DNA of 5,575 nt, from positions 1-5,575 of the forward strand of contig DASRSS010000208.1 in the NCBI GenBank assembly GCA_035656335.1, in the 5' to 3' direction. The stretch comes from DASRSS01 sp035656335. Lineage in GTDB: Bacteria > Actinomycetota > Actinomycetes > Mycobacteriales > Jatrophihabitantaceae. The translations under genes were made by a program, and so were the position numbers. The notes below the pieces were generated by a model. It was given only the letters and a program-made list of their open reading frames with translations, searched no databases and was not told the origin of the DNA. This document shows positions 1 through 4,727 of this stretch, one piece after another. Within the stretch, counting starts at the first letter, position 1; every line of letters starts with the position of its first letter.

Positions 1-330
1 GAAGAACTTGGCGAACGCGACCGCGCCGGCGGCGGTGTGCTTGGTCGCCGCCAGCGGCATCACCGGTGGACGCTCGCCCTTGTGCAGCAGGTTCGGTCCG
101 GTGGTCGGCACGTCCGACGGGACCGCGGTCGACACAATCGCCGGGGAGCTGGTCGTACCCGTCGCACCCGTCGACGCCGCGGACGAGATCGTCGGCGAAA
201 CCGATACCGGATCACCAGAACTCTGCTCCGCGGGCGATCCCGGAGTACTGCCCGTACACCCGGCGAGAAGGGCGGCCGCCAGCATAGCGGCGGTCATCGC
301 AAAAGGTACGAACGCCGCCCCCGGTCGCAT
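1..330 (-). CDS. DUF6318-like secreted lipoprotein, 3' end outside the window
   Basis: The 110 residues visible start at ATG 330-328 (MRPGAAF...). A hydrophobic signal segment (residues about 5-24) ends in a clear lipobox, LLAGC, with the lipidated Cys at residue 25, so the product should be exported and anchored to the outer face of the membrane. Residues 26-75 form a Ser/Thr/Pro/Ala-rich linker of low complexity, typical of actinobacterial lipoproteins. The last visible part (GERPPVMPLAATKHTAAGA, then VAFAKFF) resembles the start of the DUF6318 domain as I remember it (GE-PP-MP, then GA-AF); function unknown. The frame is closed upstream by a TGA with no other ATG or GTG between, so ATG 330 is the first usual start; ATG 297 is possible but shortens the signal n-region. 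No strong Shine-Dalgarno is visible. It lies on the same strand as the nonapeptide unit, behind a terminator. The lipoprotein call is firm; the family call is from memory. Confidence 0.82.
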   Translation of the reverse strand, partial: MRPGAAFVPFAMTAAMLAAALLAGCTGSTPGSPAEQSSGDPVSVSPTISSAASTGATGTTSSPAIVSTAVPSDVPTTGPNLLHKGERPPVMPLAATKHTAAGAVAFAKFF

Positions 331-444
331 GCCGCACAGCGTAGGACCATTCGGCCGCGCGCCGGAAGACCCGCCTTCGACCTGTGGACGAACCGCTATT
401 CCTCGTCACGGGAGGGGACGGCATGGCAAAGGCCCAGAAACACG
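331..444 (-). promoter_or_regulatory. Upstream region of the lipoprotein gene
   Basis: These 114 bases between the terminator and the lipoprotein start contain no gene I can support. A weak minus-strand promoter-like pair (TTCCGG, 18-base spacer, TACGCT) lies so close to the ATG that the transcript would be nearly leaderless, which would fit the lack of a ribosome binding site. It matches the consensus poorly and is only a candidate. Confidence 0.3.
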
Positions 445-483
445 AAAAGGCCCGCGTGCCTGTCCATTGACAGCCACCGGGCC
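445..483 (-). terminator. Strong rho-independent terminator closing the nonapeptide unit
   Basis: Read on the minus strand, GGCCCG pairs with CGGGCC, then GTG with CAC, then CTGTC with GACAG, around an AATG loop, with one bulged G and one G-G mismatch. TTTT follows directly and the next bases are again T-rich (CGTGTTT). On the plus strand the hairpin is not followed by a T-run, so the direction is minus. It ends a transcript coming from the nonapeptide ORFs 96 bases upstream and separates them from the lipoprotein gene, or acts as an attenuator for it. Confidence 0.88.
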
Positions 484-485
484 TA

Positions 486-495
486 CATAGCTATG
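486..495. repeat. 10-bp palindrome CATAGCTATG
   Basis: A perfect 10-bp inverted repeat immediately outside the base of the terminator stem. It may be a small protein-binding site or simply chance; no function is assigned. Confidence 0.4.
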
Positions 496-512
496 AAGTT
501 GTACGACGATCG

Positions 513-543
513 GCTCCGTCGGGATCAGCTTCCCGTACGGAGC
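513..543 (-). other. Long hairpin in the 3' region of the nonapeptide transcript
   Basis: GCTCCGT pairs with ACGGAGC and CGGGA with TCCCG, a 12-bp stem with one bulged T and a six-base loop. No T-run follows on either strand, so it is not a usual terminator. It lies between the second nonapeptide ORF and the terminator, so the minus-strand RNA would carry two strong stems in a row. It could stabilise the RNA, bind a protein, or take part in a leader switch. The pairing is seen directly; the role is unknown. Confidence 0.7.
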
Positions 544-556
544 AACGGTGTCGCGT

Positions 557-570
557 CGCGGTTAACCGCG
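557..570. repeat. 14-bp perfect palindrome CGCGGTTAACCGCG
   Basis: A perfect palindrome centred on GTTAAC, beginning nine bases past the stop codon of the downstream nonapeptide ORF on the minus strand. Its length and symmetry suit a dimeric regulator's operator. As RNA it has no room for a loop unless central pairs open, which makes a DNA site the more natural reading. The bound factor, if any, is unknown. Confidence 0.55.
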
Positions 571-578
571 CACGGGTT

Positions 579-608
579 CTAGCCCCAGCGGATGGTTTGC
601 TTCTGCAT
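579..608 (-). CDS. Nine-residue micro-ORF MQKQTIRWG, downstream copy
   Basis: ATG 608-606 to TAG 581-579 encodes M-Q-K-Q-T-I-R-W-G. The ATG is preceded on the minus strand by AGGAGGTGAGCACG, an essentially perfect Shine-Dalgarno sequence at a good distance and the best ribosome binding site in the window. The peptide has net charge about +2 and one Trp next to the C-terminal Gly. It has no signal sequence or hydrophobic stretch and is far too short for a domain. An in-frame GTG nine bases upstream would add three residues, but it directly abuts the Shine-Dalgarno, so ATG is preferred. I do not recognise the peptide. Possible roles: precursor of a tiny modified peptide, signalling peptide, antitoxin-like or leader ORF that couples translation to folding of the RNA downstream. 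No modifying enzyme or transporter is visible nearby. Coding is well supported; function is unknown. Confidence 0.72.
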   Translation of the reverse strand: MQKQTIRWG

Positions 609-657
609 CGTGCTCACCTCCTGTAGCGCGGTTCGGGTCGGTCGGTGCGGTCCGGGT

Positions 658-687
658 CTAGCCCCAGCGGATGGTCTGCTTCTGCAT
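658..687 (-). CDS. Nine-residue micro-ORF MQKQTIRWG, upstream copy
   Basis: ATG 687-685 to TAG 660-658 encodes the same nine residues as the downstream copy, differing only by a synonymous change at codon 4 (CAG here). The Shine-Dalgarno reads GGGGGTGAGCACG, slightly weaker than AGGAGGTGA in the other copy, so the two may be translated at different rates. An in-frame ATG at 717 would give 19 residues, but the extension is not shared with the other copy and the conserved ribosome binding site serves ATG 687, so the short form is preferred. The 49-base spacer between the two ORFs carries no terminator, so both should lie on one transcript ending at 445. No convincing promoter was found upstream. 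Confidence 0.7.
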   Translation of the reverse strand: MQKQTIRWG

Positions 688-700
688 CGTGCTCACCCCC

Positions 701-841
701 GAACGTGCGATACGCATGTGAAAGTTGCTGCGCACATTTATTCGTGTGAGGGATAAAACTGCAGTAAGCTGCGGCCCTGGGTGCATCGCCGGCGGGTTGC
801 AATGCCCCGATTCGGGGGAAATATTCAGGGGGATGGGCGCA
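701..841. promoter_or_regulatory. Divergent intergenic region between the nonapeptide unit and the cyclase gene
   Basis: This stretch must hold the cyclase promoter and probably the minus-strand promoter of the nonapeptide unit. It is visibly richer in A/T near 720-765. I see no clear -35/-10 pair on either strand. A small hairpin, CCCCG-ATT-CGGGG (805-817), sits shortly before the cyclase ribosome binding site and might modulate it. An open frame continues upstream to a TTG at 725, but its translation looks non-coding and it lacks a ribosome binding site. Confidence 0.5.
827..832 (+). promoter_or_regulatory. Ribosome binding site AGGGGG deciding the cyclase start
   Basis: AGGGGG lies nine bases before ATG 842 but directly abuts the alternative ATG 833. 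The spacing therefore favours 842 as the start codon. Confidence 0.65.
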
Positions 842-2131
842 ATGGCTCACGCCAGCCGCCACGATGTGGCCCATGTCGAGTCGCACCGACAGCTCCATGC
901 CTGGACGCTCTGGACGCTTCCCCGTCCGGCCCTTGCACTTGTTCTGCTCACCGATCTCGCAGCAGCTGTTGCGGTTGCATTTACCATTCTCCCGGAATCG
1001 GCAAATCGAGCAATGCTTGGGCGATTTGCGCTTATCGTCGCGCTCTGCGTCGTATTCGGGGAAGCGAGTGACCGAAGCGACCGCCTGCGGCAATATCTCG
1101 GCTCGGACCGGGCCTGGGTCGACACCACGTCCGTCTGGTCGCTCGCGGCCGCGCTGACCCTGCCGACCGGCTGGGCCGGGGTGTGCGTCATCGCGCTGAA
1201 CCTGCACATGCTCGAACGCGCCCGAAGGCAGAAGACCATGCGCGTGCACCGCATCGTCTACAGCGGTGCCACCGCGGTCGTCGCCACGGTCGCGGCCGCC
1301 GGCAGCGCGGACGGCGCCCGGCACCTCTTCGACTTCCTGCCGGCCGGACCGCAGAGCCTGCTGGCCGGGATTCTCGCCGTGGCGTGCTACCTGCTGGTGA
1401 ACATGGTGCTCGTCTACACGATCATCTATCTGGTCGCGCACCCGGAGACATGGCGGGGCGTGTTCGTCAGCCACGAAGAGCTCGTCTTCGAGATCTCGAC
1501 GCTGGTGCTCGGCGTGCTGACCGCGCAGGTCGTCCTGCGCTCGCCTTGGTTGACACCCGGCGTGCTGCTGGTGCTCGCGCTGCTCTACCGCGGCGCGATG
1601 GTCACGCAGCTGCAGGTCGAGTCCACGATCGATGCCAAGACCGGGCTGCTCAACTTCACCAGCTGGCGTGACCTGGCAACCCGATCACTGTTACGGACGC
1701 AGCGCGCCAAGCAGCCGGTCGCCGTCATGTTGATCGACCTCGATCACTTCAAGCGGATCAACGACACCTACGGCCACCTCGTCGGCGACCAGGTGCTCAG
1801 CGCGGTGGCCGACTGCGTGAAGTCCGATCTGCGTGAATACGACATGGTCGGCCGGTTCGGCGGCGAGGAGTTCGTGCTGCTGCTGGACAACGCCGACCTC
1901 TACGCGGCGGTCACGACCGCGACGCGGCTGCGGCAACACATCAGCGACCTCAGCGTCGGCGATGGCGTCCGCGTCACCGCGTCGATCGGGGTCGCCCACT
2001 CGGCGCAGTCGACCGCGCCGCTGGACGCCTTGCTCGAGCGGGCGGACGTGGCCCTGTACGAAGCGAAGTCGGCCGGTCGCAACACGGTCCGGGCGCTCGC
2101 CGCGTTCGCGTCGTCGGACGCGGTGGCCTGA
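842..2131 (+). CDS. Membrane-bound diguanylate cyclase (multi-TM sensor plus GGDEF)
   Basis: Makes c-di-GMP from two GTP at the inner face of the membrane. With the ATG 842 start it has 429 residues. About six or seven hydrophobic segments fill residues 30-253 (clearest at 30-50, 59-73, 97-121, 136-153, 170-198, 214-233 and 238-253), a MASE-like integral membrane input domain I cannot assign to a named family. The GGDEF domain follows directly (about 260-420): DAKTGLLN at 264-271, LIDLDHFK with the metal-binding Asp299, the catalytic GGEEF at 340-344, and ASIGVA further on. An inhibitory I-site, REYD at 331-334, sits the usual five residues before GGEEF, so product inhibition is expected. All key residues for activity are present. 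It converges on the EAL-containing gene with only 22 bases between stop codons. The first 70 codons use more A/T-ending codons than the rest. The sensed signal is unknown. Confidence 0.93.
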   Translation: MAHASRHDVAHVESHRQLHAWTLWTLPRPALALVLLTDLAAAVAVAFTILPESANRAMLGRFALIVALCVVFGEASDRSDRLRQYLGSDRAWVDTTSVWSLAAALTLPTGWAGVCVIALNLHMLERARRQKTMRVHRIVYSGATAVVATVAAAGSADGARHLFDFLPAGPQSLLAGILAVACYLLVNMVLVYTIIYLVAHPETWRGVFVSHEELVFEISTLVLGVLTAQVVLRSPWLTPGVLLVLALLYRGAMVTQLQVESTIDAKTGLLNFTSWRDLATRSLLRTQRAKQPVAVMLIDLDHFKRINDTYGHLVGDQVLSAVADCVKSDLREYDMVGRFGGEEFVLLLDNADLYAAVTTATRLRQHISDLSVGDGVRVTASIGVAHSAQSTAPLDALLERADVALYEAKSAGRNTVRALAAFASSDAVA

Positions 2132-2153
2132 CCGGCCTTAGAGCTCGGACGGG

Positions 2154-4295
2154 TCAGGCGACCGTGGCCATCGGCGGCTCGGACAGCAGCCGACCGATCT
2201 CCGCCGCCGACTGCGGGCGGCCGAGCAGGTAGCCCTGCGCCTCGGCGCACCGGTACCGGCGCAGCAGCTCCAGCTGGACGTCGGTCTCGACACCCTCGCC
2301 GACCACGTTCAGCCCGAGCTCGCCGGCCATCGCGATGATCGCGCGGATGATCGGGGCTTCGGTCCCGGGGCTGTCGATGTCCTGGATGAAGCTGCGGTCC
2401 AGTTTGATGTCGGTGATCGGCAGCTGGGTCAGCCGCGCGAGCGAGGAGTGGCCGGCGCCGAAGTCGTCCATCGACAGCCGGATGCCGAGTCCGCGCAGCG
2501 TCTGCGCGTTCGCCAGCGCCGCCGGGTCGGACTGGCTCAGCGCCGACTCGGTGATCTCCAGGACGAGCAGCTCGGCCGGCACGTCCGCCTCGATGAGGCA
2601 GTTCGCGACCATTGCCGGGAAGTCCGCTCCGGCCAGGCACTGCGGCGAGACGTTGACCGCGACGGTCAGCCCGTTCGCGGCGTCGCCGGCGTCGCGGCGC
2701 CAGGTGTTCAGGTCGGCGCAGGCCCGCCGCAACGTGTGCTCGACCAGCTTGTCCATCAGCCCGGCGCGGTCGGCCAGTCCGGTGAACTCGGTCGGCTCGA
2801 TCACGCCGAGGGAGTCGTGCGTCCAGCGGCTGAGCGTCTCGACGCTGCGCAGCGCTCCGGATTCGAGGTTGTAGATCGGCTGGTAGACGACGGCGACGTC
2901 GCCGTTGTCGAGCGCCAGCCGCAGGTCGCTCTCGAGCACCAGCTCGCGCGCGGTCGAGTCGAGCATCGTCGGCTCGAAGGACGTCCACGAATGGTCGCCC
3001 GCGCCCTTGTTGATGTGCAGTGCGAGGTCGGCGCGCTGCAGCAGCGCCTCGAGCTGCTCGGCGCCGGCCGGGTCGGTCGTGGAGCCGATGCTGGCACTGA
3101 CCCGCACCGACGTCTGGTCGATGATCATCGGCTCGGCCAGCTCGACGGCCGCGCGCTGGGCGACCAGCTCCGCGGCACTGCCGTCGACGTCGTCGAGCAG
3201 GATGGCGAACTCGTTGCCACCCAGCCGCGCGACGAGATCGGTTTCGCGGCTGCACAGCCGCAGCCGCTCGGCGGCCTGGACGAGGACCTGGTCGCCGTAG
3301 CTCGGGCCGAGCACGCCGTTGAGCCGCGACAGGTCGCGCAATTCCACGACGACCAGGCTGCGCGGCATCGTGGAGATCGTCAGTTCGTAGGCGAGCGATT
3401 CGCGCGTGGCAAGACCGGTGAGCGAATCGCGAAGTTGCCGTTCGCGCAGTTCGGCTCGCGCCAGTCTCTCGCCCGTTACGTCTTCCATCTGCAAAAGGAT
3501 GTATTGACCCCGACCTTCGGTGTCATCGCCCATTGCCAGCACCCTACGCGCAAACATCACGCTGCCGTCGCTACGCAGATAACGACGCACCGTGTCGTGA
3601 CTTTCCAGTTCGCCGGCGAGCAATGCCTCAAAGAGCGGACGAACTCCGTCACGGTCTTCGGGGTGACTGATGTCCTCGAACGTGAGCCGGCCGAGCGCCG
3701 CGGCCGAATGTCCCAGCATGGTCTGAAGCGCCGGGTTCGACTCGATCAACCGGCCGTCCGGGTTGACCACGGCAACGCCGATCGGGGCGCACCGGAACGC
3801 CAGCTCCATCCGGCGCTGGATCTTCGCCAGCCGGCGCTGAGTCCGCTTCTGCTCGGTGACGTCGCGCAGGTGGACGATGCCGTACTGGCAGCCGTCCTCG
3901 TCCGGTTCGGTGATCGTCCAGGTCACCGCGACCCAGATCGTCGCGCCGGTGCCGGTGAGGCACAGCAGCTCGCTGTGCTCGGTCGAGATCTGATTCGCGG
4001 CGGCGGCGACCACGGCGCGGAAATACGACGCCATGCTGGCCGAACGCTGTTCCGGGTGAACGAAAGTCAGAAACGGCCGACCGAGCACATTCTGCCGGCT
4101 CTGCCGAAGCAGCATGCACAGGCTTTCATTGACCTCGAGGAACCGGCCGTCCTCGTCACAGACGCCAACGCCGACCGGGGCTCCGTCGAAGGCGGTACGC
4201 AGCAGCAGACCCTCCAGCCCGAACGAGCTGGAACGATCCTCGGACCTCAGCGCGGTAGCCCGCGCGTGCGCTTGTTCCACTGCCTTCAACGACAT
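2154..4295 (-). CDS. PAS-PAS-GGDEF-EAL c-di-GMP phosphodiesterase (likely)
   Basis: A soluble 713-residue protein. A short N-terminal helix is followed by PAS 1 (about 30-150, ending DVTEQKR), PAS 2 (about 160-275, ending DVTGERL), a GGDEF domain (about 285-450) and an EAL domain (about 460-705). The cyclase site is GGNEF (359-363), and the usual metal-ligand Asp is replaced in VVVELRD, so cyclase activity is unlikely; the RxxD (RETD, 350-353) remains. In the EAL domain the signature is ETL (486-488), keeping the metal-binding Glu. Also present are the Asn of VAVNVSP, LEITES, DD 610-611 in DDFGAG, Lys631 in IKLDR, GEGVET (Glu667, Glu670) and Gln687 in QGYLLGRP. That set fits an active phosphodiesterase cleaving c-di-GMP to pGpG, with the GGDEF domain as a possible GTP- or c-di-GMP-sensing module. 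Architecture resembles Streptomyces RmdA-type proteins. A TTG at 4301 is an alternative start; ATG 4295 has the better-spaced ribosome binding site. Confidence 0.92.
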   Translation of the reverse strand: MSLKAVEQAHARATALRSEDRSSSFGLEGLLLRTAFDGAPVGVGVCDEDGRFLEVNESLCMLLRQSRQNVLGRPFLTFVHPEQRSASMASYFRAVVAAAANQISTEHSELLCLTGTGATIWVAVTWTITEPDEDGCQYGIVHLRDVTEQKRTQRRLAKIQRRMELAFRCAPIGVAVVNPDGRLIESNPALQTMLGHSAAALGRLTFEDISHPEDRDGVRPLFEALLAGELESHDTVRRYLRSDGSVMFARRVLAMGDDTEGRGQYILLQMEDVTGERLARAELRERQLRDSLTGLATRESLAYELTISTMPRSLVVVELRDLSRLNGVLGPSYGDQVLVQAAERLRLCSRETDLVARLGGNEFAILLDDVDGSAAELVAQRAAVELAEPMIIDQTSVRVSASIGSTTDPAGAEQLEALLQRADLALHINKGAGDHSWTSFEPTMLDSTARELVLESDLRLALDNGDVAVVYQPIYNLESGALRSVETLSRWTHDSLGVIEPTEFTGLADRAGLMDKLVEHTLRRACADLNTWRRDAGDAANGLTVAVNVSPQCLAGADFPAMVANCLIEADVPAELLVLEITESALSQSDPAALANAQTLRGLGIRLSMDDFGAGHSSLARLTQLPITDIKLDRSFIQDIDSPGTEAPIIRAIIAMAGELGLNVVGEGVETDVQLELLRRYRCAEAQGYLLGRPQSAAEIGRLLSEPPMATVA

Positions 4296-4301
4296 CGCCA
4301 A

Positions 4302-4307
4302 CTCCGC
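4302..4307 (-). promoter_or_regulatory. Ribosome binding site GCGGAG for the PAS-GGDEF-EAL gene
   Basis: On the minus strand GCGGAG precedes ATG 4295 by six bases (TTGGCG). It would directly abut a start at TTG 4301, which supports ATG as the start codon. Confidence 0.65.
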
Positions 4308-4540
4308 TTCGAAGGAACGGACCCCACCACTGCGATCCGCATGTCGCTATCCCCGATCGACACATCATTTCACACAAACCTTACGCGCCGCTACCCCTAT
4401 TTTCATTTCGCCATTACGCAGCGCCCAATTCGGACGAAACGCACAGATGGAAATCCGGGACCGAGGCCGCGATCAAGCTACAGTGAAACGTGTTCTCCTT
4501 TTGCGTCGGGACGGCAATTTCGCTGATGCAGGAAGCAGGC
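4308..4540. promoter_or_regulatory. Divergent upstream region with A/T-rich islands
   Basis: No gene is supported here on either strand. The stretch 4361-4425 is much richer in A/T than the coding regions around it, as expected for promoter DNA of the minus-strand PAS-GGDEF-EAL gene. No minus-strand -35/-10 pair is convincing. On the plus strand a lone -10-like TACAGT (4479-4484) has no matching -35 and could at most be a second start for the riboswitch transcript. Confidence 0.45.
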
Positions 4541-4569
4541 TTGACACACGTGTGTGGTTGCTGTTTAGT
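4541..4569 (+). promoter_or_regulatory. Sigma70-type promoter of the riboswitch transcript
   Basis: A perfect -35 TTGACA (4541-4546), a 17-base spacer and the -10 TTTAGT (4564-4569) form a good housekeeping-type promoter. The start of transcription would be near 4576, giving a leader of roughly 150 bases that contains the whole riboswitch before the ATG at 4728. Confidence 0.72.
4544..4555. promoter_or_regulatory. 12-bp palindrome ACACACGTGTGT overlapping the -35 box (candidate operator)
   Basis: A perfect inverted repeat covers the last three bases of the -35 hexamer and the first half of the promoter spacer. A dimeric regulator bound here would block RNA polymerase, so a repressor site is the natural reading. 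The regulator is unknown and not obviously encoded in this window. Confidence 0.5.
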
Positions 4570-4591
4570 GCCTGACAGCAAGTGGTTGCTG
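4554..4591 (+). repeat. 10-bp direct repeat GTGGTTGCTG, two copies 28 bp apart
   Basis: Exact copies at 4554-4563 and 4582-4591. The first fills the second half of the promoter spacer up to the -10 box; the second lies just downstream of the expected transcription start. The spacing is between two and three helical turns (28 bp). It may be a second regulator site or a local duplication. Confidence 0.45.
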
Positions 4592-4632
4592 CTCGCTCGT
4601 GCCGCCCAGCCAGGGCCGGCCCGGCCGCGCGG

Positions 4633-4720
4633 CATCTCGATGTAAATGGCAAACCCAGCGCGAGCTGGGGACGCAAAGCCACGGGGCCCTAGCGGTCAGC
4701 CGGGCTACCGACCCGAGATG
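4633..4720 (+). promoter_or_regulatory. Cyclic-di-GMP-I (GEMM-I) riboswitch
   Basis: The hallmark GEMM-I sequences are present in order: GGCAAACC (4648-4655), the hairpin CCCAGC-GCGA-GCTGGG with a GNRA tetraloop, GACGCAAAGCC (4670-4680), CACGGGG, and AGCCGGGCTACCGA (to 4711). The closing stem P1 is a perfect seven pairs, CATCTCG (4633-4639) with CGAGATG (4714-4720). Aligned by eye to the Vibrio cholerae Vc2 aptamer, the guanine-recognising G20 corresponds to G4648, the intercalating A47 to A4675 and C92 probably to C4708. G rather than A at position 20 favours c-di-GMP over the cGAMP-preferring variants. P3 is short (GGCC-CTAGC-GGTC). The start codon follows only seven bases after P1 and the purine-rich GAGATGAGAG overlaps the P1 3' strand, so translational control is likely, probably off with ligand. 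No terminator lies between aptamer and gene. Confidence 0.94.
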
Positions 4721-4727
4721 AGAGTCC

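Larger units (their letters stand above)
573..700 (-). repeat. Tandem duplication of a 40-bp ribosome-binding-site plus micro-ORF cassette
   Basis: Bases 579-618 and 658-697 match at 39 of 40 positions, offset by 79 bp in direct orientation. Similarity fades quickly on both sides: the outer flanks match only over a few bases (CGGG before the TAG complement, CC after) and the spacer is unrelated. The conserved block covers the Shine-Dalgarno sequence, the ATG, eight further codons and the TAG. The only internal mismatch is the third base of codon 4 (CAG versus CAA, both Gln). That pattern is expected if the encoded peptide is what is maintained. Confidence 0.9.

Noticed and set aside
8..582. 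Plus-strand open frames over the lipoprotein and nonapeptide regions
   Set aside because: They oppose a lipoprotein with a clear lipobox and a minus-strand terminator; their translations show no domain.
573..700. CRISPR-like or transposon-end interpretation of the repeat pair
   Set aside because: Only two units, with one spacer; the repeats are not inverted and their boundaries match ribosome binding site to stop codon.
725..841. N-terminal extension of the cyclase to TTG 725
   Set aside because: The extra residues look non-coding, no ribosome binding site precedes TTG, and AGGGGG at 827-832 fits ATG 842.
701..841. A second riboswitch in front of the cyclase
   Set aside because: Only small hairpins are present and none of the GEMM signature sequences found at 4633-4720 occur here.
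614..1474. 286-codon minus-strand open frame across the cyclase
   Set aside because: Antisense to the membrane and linker part of a well-supported gene, and it ends inside the ribosome binding site of the downstream nonapeptide ORF.
1900..3255. 451-codon minus-strand open frame overlapping both c-di-GMP genes
   Set aside because: Highly Arg/Ala-rich frame-shifted copy of the EAL gene that runs into the cyclase antisense; no ribosome binding site or domain.
2448..4526. 692-codon plus-strand open frame across the PAS-GGDEF-EAL gene
   Set aside because: Antisense to a gene with clear domains and catalytic motifs; its composition (Arg, Gly, Ala, Val and Gln rich, no recognisable motif) is typical of a high-GC shadow frame.
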